Shown here: piece after piece, positions 23,401 through 35,400 of the stretch
Layout of the letters: every line of letters starts with the position of its first letter
How positions within the stretch are numbered: position 1 is the first letter of the stretch
NCBI RefSeq assembly: GCF_003597395.2
Contig: NC_133790.1
Location: 20,947,100 to 21,011,099, forward strand
DNA length: 64,000 nt
Reading direction: 5' to 3'
Origin: Chelonoidis abingdonii
Lineage: Eukaryota; Chordata; Testudines; Testudinidae
The notes under the pieces: model-generated
Database searches by the model: none
The model's input: the letters and a program-made list of their open reading frames with translations, nothing else
What the model was told of the DNA's origin: nothing
Position numbers and translations under genes: made by a program

Positions 23401-26400
23401 AGCATTGGGCTGAATTGTGAATTACTTATTCCAGTTAATGAGCATGAGTAATAACTTTTCATAAATCATGAGTGGACTTTACATGAGTTCTAACCAGACT
23501 TCAGTGGGATCCAGAAGATGCGTCTTTGATATCAGCAACACTCTGACTATTTAATATACAAATATTATTTATTTTCATTCTTAGGCCTGTCTGCAGGCAC
23601 CTCCCATTGACCTCAGTTGGAATCACATTTTAAAGCATTGATTTGGCCTGAGTTTATTAACCTGTGTCAAGTTGTGCTAGAGAGAGTGCATTACTACACA
23701 CTGAGGTCTAACCATTTTGTATATGTGGCGTTACTATAAAGCCCTAGAAGTGTTTGTAGTAATTAGTGTTTTATCACACAGTGTTGCTGTTGTTAAATAG
23801 ATGTTGCTTTTGTTGGGAATTTAAAAGCTTTAAGCAGCAGACTGAGGCCCTTGGGATCATGCGTGTGACTTATAGACTCCAACTTGCTGATAGATTTGTC
23901 ATGGGGGTCCCAGGGGAGCCACTCTGGGATTACTTAATTAGGGCAAACTGCAAAAACTAGGGCAGACAATCCTCAAGCTAGTGGTCATTCCAGGACTTAG
24001 ACCCACCAAGCTAGCCTCAAAACAGCTTCTGCAATACCTTACTGGTTACCCAGAAACCAAAACACAGCTCCCTTAAAGCAACCCAGCCTTAGGCCTCCAC
24101 CCAGACACACAAGTCAAATATGATGAAGATTACTGAAAATCTTATTCACCATAGAAGAAAATTCTACGAATCCCAGAACATCAGACACATTACCTCCCAG
24201 GTTAATGAATATTTCAGATCTTACCCAAATACACACTTACAGCCAATTCTTATTGACTAAACTAAAATATATTTATAAAGAAAAGAGAGACAGCATTGCT
24301 TAAAACAGGAGTCGGCAACCTTTGGCACGCGGCTCACTAGGGTAAGCACCCTGGCAGGCCAGGCCGGTTTGTTTACCTGCTGCATCCACAGGTTCAGCCG
24401 ATCGTGGCTCCCACTGGCCGCAGTTCGCCGCTCCAGGCCAATGGGGCAGCAGGAAGCCACGTCCAGCACATCCCTCAGCCCGTGCCACTTCCTGCAGCCC
24501 CCATTGGCCTGGAGCAGCGAACCACGGCCACTGGGAGCCGCGATTAGCCGAACCTGTGGACGTGGCAGGTAAACAAACTGGTCCGGCCCACCAGGGTGCT
24601 TACCCTGGTGGGCTACGTGCCAAAGGTTCCCTATTGCTGGGTTAAAAGATCAGTATGCATACAAACATGAGTGCAGTTCTGAGATCAGATTTATATGATG
24701 GTGAACTTTGTAGTTGCAAAGAGTTCTTTCAGAATTAGTCCATAGGTTATATAGTCCAATGTTAATTTTCAGGGTGATCCAGATGGGACTGGAGATCTCA
24801 GTCAAGCTTCCCCTGCATAAAGTATCAAGCAGATCTGAGATGAAAGGACCAGGTCCCAAGAGTTTTTATACAGTTTTCTGGCAGCCTCTTGACCGTACAG
24901 TCCTGGATGAAAAATAAGTCTTTGATGTAACCTTCTGTTTCCCAAATATCACCTGTAATTAACTACATGGATTAACATAAGGTAATTTATTCATTAAGTA
25001 GTTCATATATAGCTTACCACAAACTTTAAAGAGACATACAGACAATGACATTATTTCACTCACATTTCATCTAAATGTTAATATTTCCTTTTTATCTCTG
25101 AATCAATAGCTATAGTAATAGACAGGAATTGTCTGTTTACATGGCTAACATCTAACAACATATAAGTAAACACATGCGATTAAGATCACTTCTAATTCTC
25201 TAACAATAGAGGATTACATTTCAAAATTCTAGCCCATCTAACATGAAATGGCCCTAACTACCATTTACATAGTTTTCTAACATGTCTCTAAAGATTGAAT
25301 CTGGGTCATTCAGCCTGTGAGCTGCTTAACCCTTTCTGGCCATCTGTCACAGGAGTACACTGAACTAATGTGTTTAAAATGCAGAGGGCACTGGCTCTGA
25401 ATTCCCATGTGTGTTTGGATCGGATGGAAAGAATTGTCCACAAAGGGTAAACACTCCGTGTATCTCCTGGGATTATGCAAGAACTGCTTATCTTCTGGCA
25501 AAGATAAGCAACCAGTGTAGTGTGTGAATTAAGAGGGCCTAGGGGTTCTTTGGGTTGTGGTATTTCTCACATAATGTTAAATATTCAGGAAGGTGTGAGT
25601 GATTTATCTGTGTTGCTCTAAAAAAAGGATAATGGCCAAGGGGGCATAGGACAATGGTGAATGTGGTTTATAGGAATTGCAAACATTGTCATAAATTATA
25701 AAAGCAGCAAAGAGTCCCGTGGCACCTTATAGACTAACAGAAGTTTTGGAGCATGAGCTTTCATGGGTGAATACCCACTTCGTCGGACGCATGACATGAT
25801 CCACTCTTTGCTGCTTTCACAGATCCAGACTAACACGGCTACCTCTCTGATACATAAATTATAAATATAGCTGTAAACTCAAGTGCTGGAATCTGTGGTC
25901 TCCTTTACAGAAAGGTCAGCAGCTCATATGATGGTCACAGGCTTTTTATATTTAAAATCCTGTCCCTCCTTCCTTAAAATCTCTTATGCTAGGGGAAAAA
26001 CTCCACATCTGTCCAATAGTGAAGGGAACCTCTTATAATGGGTAGAAGTAGAGAAGAGAGACAGATCTTTCAGCACATCTTTAACCAACCCAGGGCTCAG
26101 CATTCACTGCTGCTTCTTCACATGGAAGCTCCCCTCAGGGAACAAGTGGAGAGTGGCAGATTTGTTCCACTTGAGAGATAAAAGCCAGGCTGGAAACCTG
26201 GTCTTTGAAACAGATATTCCAGTGATTTCTGTGAGAGCATAGGAATAACCCCAGTGGAGCAGATCGGTGACCCATCTAGTGCAGTATTCTGTTTCTAGTA
26301 GTGGCTAATCCTGGATAGTTCTGAGCAAATAAAAAAATACAAATAGTGATACACATACGGACCCAATTTTACAGCCTGATACCTTCACAGAGCTGCTTGT

Positions 26401-29400
26401 GCTGGCATGCCCCAGCTAGTGTCCCAATCCGATGTTCCACTCCTGGCTTTGGCTGCGTTGGGATCAGCTATCAGAGTAATTTAGCATGACTTAAGTACAT
26501 CTGTCATAAATAGATAGCTAAGGGTTAATGTTTCTTTTACCTGTAAAGGGTTAACAAAGGGAACCAAACACCTGACCAGAGGACCAATCAGGAAACTGGA
26601 TTTTTCAAAGTCAGGGAGGGAATTTTTGGACTCTGAGTCTTTTGTTTGTCTCTCAGCTATGAGAAGCTTCTTTCTTCTTCTAATCTTCTGTGTCCAACTT
26701 GTAAGTACAGGTAGAAAAACAATATAGGCTTTTATGTTGTTTTGGGTGTATTTACATGTGTGTAACTTGCTGGAATGTTTCAAATTGGATATCTTTTTGA
26801 ATCAGACTGTTTATTCATATTTTCTTATAAGCAATAGCCCTGTATTGTCATCTTGATGCAGAGTTTATATTCTTATGTCTTTTTCTTTCTTTTTTTTTAT
26901 ATAAAGTTTTCTTTGTAAGACTTGTTTGAGTTTTTCTCTCTGGGTAGGTTAAGGAACAAGGGGAGGGAATTCTCTTTGTGTTAGATCTACGGAGGGTAAG
27001 CTCTGCAGCACCAGGGAGTTGGTGGGAGGGGGAAGAGATAGGATCATCTCTGTTTCCTTGTATTTGGGGTTTGTCTCTTTGTGGAATAAAGGAGACATGC
27101 TTCTTGGTATTGTGATGTAAAGAGATTGCATCAATACTCTCAGGTTAGCCCAGAGAGGAAAGTCTGGGTGGGAGAGAGAGGGGGGGAAGGGAAGTGGGTC
27201 ATTTCCGTTTGTTGTAGGCTCAGAGCTTCTGAGTCTTGGAGTCCCGCAAAGAAGGTTTGGGGAGACCATAGGGGGCCAAAACCCTGGAATTTTTGGATGG
27301 TGACAGCGAGATCAAAGCTAAGCTGGTAAGTAAGCTTAGAAGGGTTCATGCTAAGCACCCAGATTTTGGATGCTAATGTCCAGATTTGGGAAAAAGGCTT
27401 ATGATAACATCAGTCAAGATCATGTTAATGGAAAATTCCCAACTGTAAGGGCCACCTGTTTACACAAAGAATGCTCTTGCAGACCCATAAAGGTTTTTTC
27501 ATACTTGTGTTTCTGAGAGGTCCTTGTGAAACAAGACCCCACAGACAGAGGTGGCTTGTGATCAGTGCGGTAAAATTAAGTGCAATTCCCTTTTCTCTAA
27601 GGCCAAGTCTACACTAGAAGCTTTTTCTAATAGAGTAAGATTGATTGGGGGTGGGGGTTGACTTTTTTTGTGGGTGACATTCCTATACTGGTAAAAGCCC
27701 TAGTGTAGGTGCAACATAAAAGTGCTTTTGCTGGGATAGCTTATTTCACTCAGGGAACTCAGGTCTATCATCAGAAGCACTTTTTGCCAGTGTAAACTGC
27801 ATCTGCACTAGAGCAGGGGTTCTCAAACTTACGTATGGGTGACCCCTTTCACATAGCAAGCCACTGAGTGCGACCCCCCCTTATCAATTAAAAACACCTT
27901 TTAATGTATTTAACACCATTATAAATGCAGGAGGCAATGTGGGGTTTGGAGTGGAAGCTGACAGCTCGCAATCACCCATGTAATAGCCTCGTGACCCCCT
28001 GAGGCATCCCGACCCCCCAGGTTGAGAATCCCTGCCCTAGAAGGTTTACCAATATAACTATACTGGAAACCATTTCTAGTGGAGACTAGGCTTTACTCTT
28101 CCCAGAGAGTAGCATTCAGGGAATATTGAGCATATTCTGTTGCTAATGCTTAGCTGCATGCTGCTTGGTTCTAAGGCTACTAGGGCTGGGAGGGGTGGGG
28201 GGCAGACCCACTTTAATGAGAAAAGAAACGGTTGCTTGCTGTAACTGTGGTTCTTCGAGATGTGATGCAGACAAGTGTTCCGCTTGGGTGTGCATGCACC
28301 CAGTGCGTTGGAGCTGGAAACTTTTCCCCAGCCTAGCAATCTGCGTGGAAGACAGCGATCGCACCTCCTGGCCGTATGAGGTGGTGCCGCCCTGAATCCC
28401 CCTATAGTTCCTTTGCACCGAAAGCCCGTGAGAAGGAGACTGCAGTGCAGAGGGGACGAAGGGTGGGTCACATCTCGAAGAACCACATTTACTGTAAGTA
28501 GCCATTTCTTCTTTGAATAGATGCAGACATGTATTCCCCTTAGGTGACTCACAAGCAGTACACCACTCTAGAGGCAGGGCTTGGAGACTACGCAATTGAG
28601 ATCACAGGGCTGCCCTTCCGAGGCTGCGTCCACTCTTAAAGATGCAGTAATAGCATAATGGTCTGTAAATGTATGTATAGATGACTACACAGCAGCCCTG
28701 CAAATGTCCTGTATGGAAACATCATTGAGGAAGGCCATCAATATCACTTGTGCTCTTGTGAAGTGAGCCGTATCTACTGAGGAGGCATAGCTGAAGCTAT
28801 CTCATACACAGCCTTGATACAGGATGTTACTCATCCAGAGATGGTCTGTGCCGAGACCTCTTGCGCCTTCATATGGTCTGCATATGACACAAACAGGTGA
28901 GGTGTAGCACAAAGCGGTTTAGTCCTGTCTAGATGAAAGACTCAACTTCGCCTGACATCCAGATTATGGAGGCACTGTTCTCCTGGGTAAGAGTGCAGCT
29001 TTGGGAAAAACAGGTAAATACACTGCGTGATTCAGATGAAACCAAGAGACCACCTTGGATAAAAACTTTGGGTGTGATCCATACGTGCAGGAACTAGGGG
29101 TGCTGGGGGTGCTGCAGCACCTCCTGGCTTGAAGTGGTTTTCATTCTATACAAGGTTTACAAAGTTTGGTTCAATGACTCTCAGCACACTCACTATAAAA
29201 ATTGTTCCAGCAGTCCACTGTGATTGCAGCATTACATTCAGCTCCCCAAGGACAAAGTAAAGCAGCTCAGCTATTAGGGCCTGCAACTCACATATGCCCT
29301 TGCTGACTTGATGGCTATCAGGTATGTGGTTTTCTGAGACAGGGGCAGTGGGCAGGCCGCAAGGGGCTCAAATGGAGGGCCCATCAGACCTGCCAGAATG

Positions 29401-32400
29401 TTTAGGTCCCATGGGGGAACTGGTTCTTGGACCAGATGATGTAAGGGGAGAAGCCCCTTCAGAAATCTCATTACTATGGCACTGGAAAAAACTTAACTTC
29501 CCTTAAATTGGGGGATGGAATGCAGATATCGCTGCCAAATGTACCCTTGGGGAACTGAGCACAAGGCCCGATTTGTGAAGATGTAGCAAATACTCTAAGA
29601 TGTCCTAATGGAAGCCCCTGTCATTTGGGTCACATGGGTCAAGGACCACACCGAGAATCTATTGCAGCGCACTAAGTAGGCTGTCCTAGTGGAAAATGTC
29701 CTACTGTTGAGTAGGACATGTTGGACAGCTACCAAGCACTGCTCCTCCTCTTTATTCAGACATGTAGCAGCTGCACCGTAAGTTTCAAGGAGCTGATTGC
29801 AGGATGGAAAGTGGGGCCGTAATCCTGAGTGAGCAGATCAGGATGGAGAGGAATTGGTATGGGAGGCTGAACCGACAGAGCAAGGAGATCTGAAACGCAG
29901 CACTATCTCAGCCACACTAATGCAATGAGATGAGCTTGTCCCGATCTGCACTGATGAACTATGAAATGATTGGAATAGGGGGAAAGGCATACAGAATTGC
30001 TGACTGCTAACTGCAGTGAAAGGCATCAGAGATGGAGCCTGCCCTCCCAGAGCAGAAGAGGTGGCACTTTCAGTTTTCCCTTGTCGCAAACAGGTTGGTC
30101 ATGGAGATGCCCCATGTTGTGAAGACAACCCTGCTGAAATATCTGCAAGACAGTTTTGCACCCCTGGTAAATGGATTGCTACTGGAATGATGTCTGCCTC
30201 AATGCAAAACTGCCACAGGTTGATCGCCTCCAGACAGAATGACCTGGAACTTGCTTGTTCATGTAGTACACTGCAGTGGTATTTTCCCTGAGTCTGTGAA
30301 CCACTGAGTGTCTGATGCAGTCTGATGCAGTCCCAGAATGCATGGCATACGTTGTGGATGGCCTGAAGTTCCAACACACTGATGTGGAGGGAGGTTTTCT
30401 GTACCGACTACAGGTCCTGCACCCTCAACAAGTTCATCTGCGCCTCCCACATCCCGGAAGGGAAGTGTTGATAATCACCGACTTGGTCAGAGAGGGCTGA
30501 GCAAAGGGGTCTCCTTGGCACTACATGGTGTAGAGACTCCCACCAGCACGAGGAATCCAGGACTGGTGGAGGACGTTGAACCATAAATTTCAAGTATATA
30601 AAAGGTTGTTACAAGGAGGAGGGAGAAAAATTGGTCTCCTTAACATCTGAGGATAGGGCAAGAAGGAATGGGCCTAAATTGCAGCAAGGGAGTTTAGGTT
30701 GGACACTAGTAAAAACTTCCCAACTGTCAGGGTGGTTAAGCACTGGAATAAATTGCCCAGGAAGGTTGTGGAATCTTTGTCATTGGAGATTTTTAAGAGC
30801 AGGTTGGACAAACACCTGTCAGGGATGGTCTAGATAATACTTAGTCCTGCCTTGAGTGCAAGAGACTGGATTAGATGATCCTCCCAGTCCTACGATTCTG
30901 TGATTCTGTGCTGATGCCACAGGCAGTGTTGATATCATCACAAACATTGGTAACAGAGTGCCTGAATGTGTCGATGTTGAAGATGGTGAGAGCTGATATG
31001 GGAGCACTTGCAGAGTCAAATGGAGTGGGGCCGAAAAAGGTCCTAGTGCCGCAGTCCCCTACACTGATTCTAGTGCCAGTTCCATCCCCACCATGGCAAG
31101 GGGAGGATCTGGATGCGGTGCCAACAGACATGTAGGTTCAGTGGCTTGCTCCATCAGAGGGGCCATAAGTGGGAGGTTCCTGGACCAATGGTCAGTTCGG
31201 GACTGAAAGGCAGAGAAGGTCTGCGGCTGCCTGAGATGTCAACGATACCGGTACCAGCATCTCCCTCATCAGTACCAGATTCAGTGGATGCCGGGAGCTG
31301 GAATCAGAGTCAACGGCATGGAGTTTCTGCCCTTCCCACTCGGTACTGGGGAAGGGTCAGAGGTACCTGTGCCATCCCGTGTTCCAGAACCAGCCCTGTG
31401 CCAGTCTGTGCTTTTCCCGGGGGAAGCAGAGGAGTTGCCCTGCAACCTGGAAAGATCCTGATTGGTCTTATGAGACCTCGTCTTTGACATCGATGATGGA
31501 GAATAACTCCTCTGTCTCTTCAGCAAGGTGCCTGCCCCAGAATGAGAGACAGTTTTCAAGCCTGAGGGCAGTCTTTGTCCTGAGAAGGACCTTAGTACCG
31601 GATCAGGCTGCATGGCCTGTTGAAGCTGGTGTTGCTTGAGGCAAAGGTCTCGTGTCCCCTGAGTCTGCTTTTTAAATGATTTACAGATCAAACAGCGCTC
31701 TTAAGATGGGCCTTGCTGAGACAAAACATGCACTGTGGGGGTTTGAGGGGGTCACTGTTGGGGATCGCCTCTCCACATGAAGAACAGTGTTTAAAGCCTG
31801 GTGAGGGCATCAAGGGGGGAACACTATCTACTAATGCTATCTAACTACTAACTAATTACCTATGTACAGTAAACTAGGCTTAGAGTAAATGCAAGGTTGT
31901 AGGACTACAATCACAGACAGATCTTCAATTCCACAGAAGGAACCAAGGAGGGTTGGGGAACACCACCTCATATAGCCAGGGGAGGGGCCACAGCCCTGAG
32001 GTGCAAGGGCTTCCCTTCTATGAGCACTGCTAGGCAAAAATCTCTGGCACTGGCACGCTGGATGTGTGCACACCAATGCGGAATTCAGGTCTGCATCTAC
32101 TCGAACAACTTCAGATTACTGAGCCAACAGACACTGTCTGAAGTGTGTTGTGGAGGTGACATGCTTTGGTCTTGGGCAGGCAGTGGCGTTAACAACTTCT
32201 TTACTTGGCATCCTTGTCTGGCCAGCAGAGGAGTGGTTGAAAACAAACCTCACTGTTGCTGACTGTTGTGATATGAGGTGTTTTTCTTAAAGCTGCAGCT
32301 TCTGGAGGCAGAGGTGGCTCTAGCTTTTTTGCTGCCTCAAGCAGGGCAGTCAGGCAGCCTTCGGTGGCACGCCTGCAGGAGGCCCCCGGTCCTGCAGCTT

Positions 32401-35400
32401 CGGCGTACCCGCCACTGAATTGCCACTGAATTCGCGGGACCTGCGGACCTCCCTCAGGCATGCCGCCGAAGGCAGCCTGACTGCCACCCTTACAGCGACC
32501 AGCAGGCTGCCCCCTGTGGCTTGCCACCCCAGGCACGCGCTTGGAGTGCTGGTGCCTGGAGCCACTGCTGTCTGGAGGCATGTGATTAGGTGAGAATCTC
32601 AGCTTTCGTTAGAAAAAAGAAGTTTCTAGCCCTCCCAGTTGCTGAGAAAAGCTTGAAAACAGAACCGAAGTGCACCCTAAAGACACTAAAACGAGAAGGG
32701 AAATAAATGACATTCACATATATTAGGCTTAAAAATCATGAGGGTTTTCAATAATATCTTATGATTTTGGGGGGGGGCTGATTCATGCCTTTTGAACATT
32801 TAGGATTGGCAGCACTGAAAATTGAGGTGATTGAATCTGCCACTAGGAGAGTCAATCAAGGTTAACCTGGAGTTGTGGGAGGGTGCAGTAGTAAGTTCCT
32901 GTTGCTTAGCCTCCATGCAAATACGTCATCTTAATAATGCTTCACTCCTGTAGCCTGATCTATAGATTATGAATAAAAATTCCCAGTCACTGTATTACTT
33001 TGAGGGTTGACAGATTCTTGTCCCAAGATCAGGCCCAGTCTTATTAAAATTATATAGTTGGTAACCCAGATGTGCACAGGTGCAACACTCACACTACAGG
33101 AACTCTTTTATATTTACAAATAAATAATTCATTAATACATTTAGCAAAGTCACACACACTCTAATTCAGTAAGGTAGATAGAGATAATACAGAAAATACA
33201 TCTGAACATCCATACTCACACCATCCCTTGCAGAACAGCCTGAAATGTTAGCCATTATCTTCCTCATCACTGTCACCTTCTTCATCTTCACCAGTGGCCA
33301 TCATTCTGGCCCCTCCCAAGGGCTACATCTCTCTCCCTACCAGGGGCGGCTCTAGGCATTTTGCCACCCCAAGCACGGCAGGGATGCTGCCGCCCTTGCA
33401 GCGACTGGCAGAGCGCCCCCAGTGGCTTGCTGCCCCAATCATGCGCTTGGCGTGCTGATGCCTGGAGCCGCCCCTGCTCCCTACTGCCCCCAGGTTGGGA
33501 TGCCACTTTTATAATATGTGACATTACCCATGTCTAATGCATATTCAGTAGGGGTTTCTCACCTCTTCCTTATTTGTATTTCCTCCCCTTACCGATGTTA
33601 AGATGTCCTTCTATAGATTAGTGTATTTATGATTTCACCCCATTATCATATATGTCAATTTGTTCCCAGGGCACTTTTGCAGTTGAGTATTCCGTCCAAA
33701 ACCTTCCAGAAGCCGGTGTCAGTTCATGTTCTGTGGTTGCCTGATGTCATTATGGACAAAATTCCCTCCTACAATCTACTTCCAGTTCCCCAAAACTTAT
33801 TGGTTACCTAAGTTTATCTGTGCCAAAGTTCGTAGGCTTCAAGCCTCATGCTAATTTCTGAAGCCAATGTCTTACAGGATACAAGCCTGTAGGTTCCTTG
33901 CATTACCACTGAACATAATAAAGCAGAATATAATGCAAAGCAGTGAATATAATAGAGCAGAAGTGGGCAAACTATGGCCCACAGGCCACATCCAGCCTGT
34001 GGGCCCCTCCTGCCTGGCCCCTGAGCTCCTGGCTCGAGAGGCTAGTCCCTGGCCCCTCCACTCACTGCTGTTCCCCCCCCACGCAACTGCAGCACACCAC
34101 ACTGCCAGTGCAATGCTCTGGACGGCTGGGCAGTGCAGCCTGATCTGGTGCTTTGTGCTGTGTGGTGGCGTGGCTGTCTCCAGCCGGGCCATGTGGCTGT
34201 AGCGCTGCCAGCCACCAGTGCTCCCGGCAGTGGGGTAAGGGGGCAGGGAGTGAGGGGTTTCGATGGAGGGCAGAGGAGTTCGGGGTGGTGGTCGGGGACG
34301 AGGGTGTGGATAGGGGTCAGGGCAGTCAGAGGGTGGGGAACAGGGGGGTTGAATGGGTGCAGGGGTCCTGAGGGGCAGTCAGGAAGGAGAGGGGGTTGCA
34401 TGCAGCAGCAGGGGGCAGTCAAAGGCAGGGGTTCTGGCGGCAGTCAGGGAGAAGGGATGGTTGGATGGGGCAGGGATCCTGGGGGAGGCAGTCAGGAATG
34501 AGAGGAGGGGTTGGATGGGGTGGCGGGGGGCAGTCAGGTGTGGGAGTTCCGGGGGTAGTTAGGGGATAGGTAGTGGGGGAGGGGGTGGATGGGGCAGGGG
34601 TCCCTGAGGGGCCATCAGGGAATGGGGGGGTTGGATGGGGTAGGAGTCCTGGGGTGGGGCCATCAGGGGACGAGAAGAAGTGGGGGATAGAGGGCAGAGG
34701 CTGGGCCATGCCTGGCTGTTTGGGGAGGCCCTCAGGCCAAAAAGTTTGCCTGCCCCTGTAATAGAAGTAAGCTGGCCCACTGAGCTACACCCCTAAAGCT
34801 CCTTTCATCTGAGGGGAGCAAGGTACTTTCATAATCATTCAACTGCAACATCGTTCATTGTATAAGGGGTTAAACTCCTGCTACAAGAGGGGTGACTTTG
34901 TAGGTAGGGCACTGGACTGGAGATCTAGGTTTTGTTCCTGTCTCCGCTACAAACTCTGTGTGATCTTGGGCAGGTCCCAGAATCCCTCTCTGTGTCTCAG
35001 TTCCCCAATCTGTATAATGGGAAGAATACTTCATGTGTGCCAGGAGTGTTGTGAGGCTAAATTCATTAGTGTTGGGAAGATGGTCAGAGGGCCTCAGAAT
35101 ATGTTATAAATAGAGATATGGACATGCCTGGCCTGCAGTGAGTGGGGATTTGAGCTTCCTCCAAGCTCAGTGCGATTTGGAACAGATCTGTGGATCCAGC
35201 CATTACTTTGGAGGCGCTGGTCACCACTCCATAGTGAAGAGTGCATACTTGAAGGAGCTTGAAATGAAGCCTAGATTGGGATCCAGTGCCCTGCGCTCGT
35301 TCACTCTGGTGTAAGTCTGGCGTAGCTTCACTTACACCAGTGGGGTTACACTGCTGTTAGTGAGCAAAGAATCAGGCCCTGAATTTCCACAGAGTTGGTG

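Larger units (their letters stand above)
28230..32110 (-). mobile_element. degenerate DIRS-type (tyrosine recombinase) retrotransposon
   Basis: On the minus strand the order is a Ser/Pro-rich gag-like frame (31691-31281), an RNase H-like segment (30377-30099) and a tyrosine-recombinase-like segment (29471-29274 with decayed continuation to about 28560). This order, with inverted terminal sequence in place of LTRs, is the DIRS layout. The minus-strand start near 32110 (gagtagatgcagacctgaat) recurs in inverted form at about 28513 (gaatagatgcagacatgtat), and perfect 20-bp inverted repeats lie at 28246-28265 and 28468-28487. Stops, frameshifts and insertions (CR1 at 30585-30909, a small repeat at 29089-29211) show it is dead. 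The reverse transcriptase is not recognisable between the CR1 and gag-like parts. Confidence 0.7.

Noticed and set aside
34042..34709. several overlapping open frames on both strands
   Set aside because: All are readings of the G-rich minisatellite inside the hAT-like element at 33958-34758.
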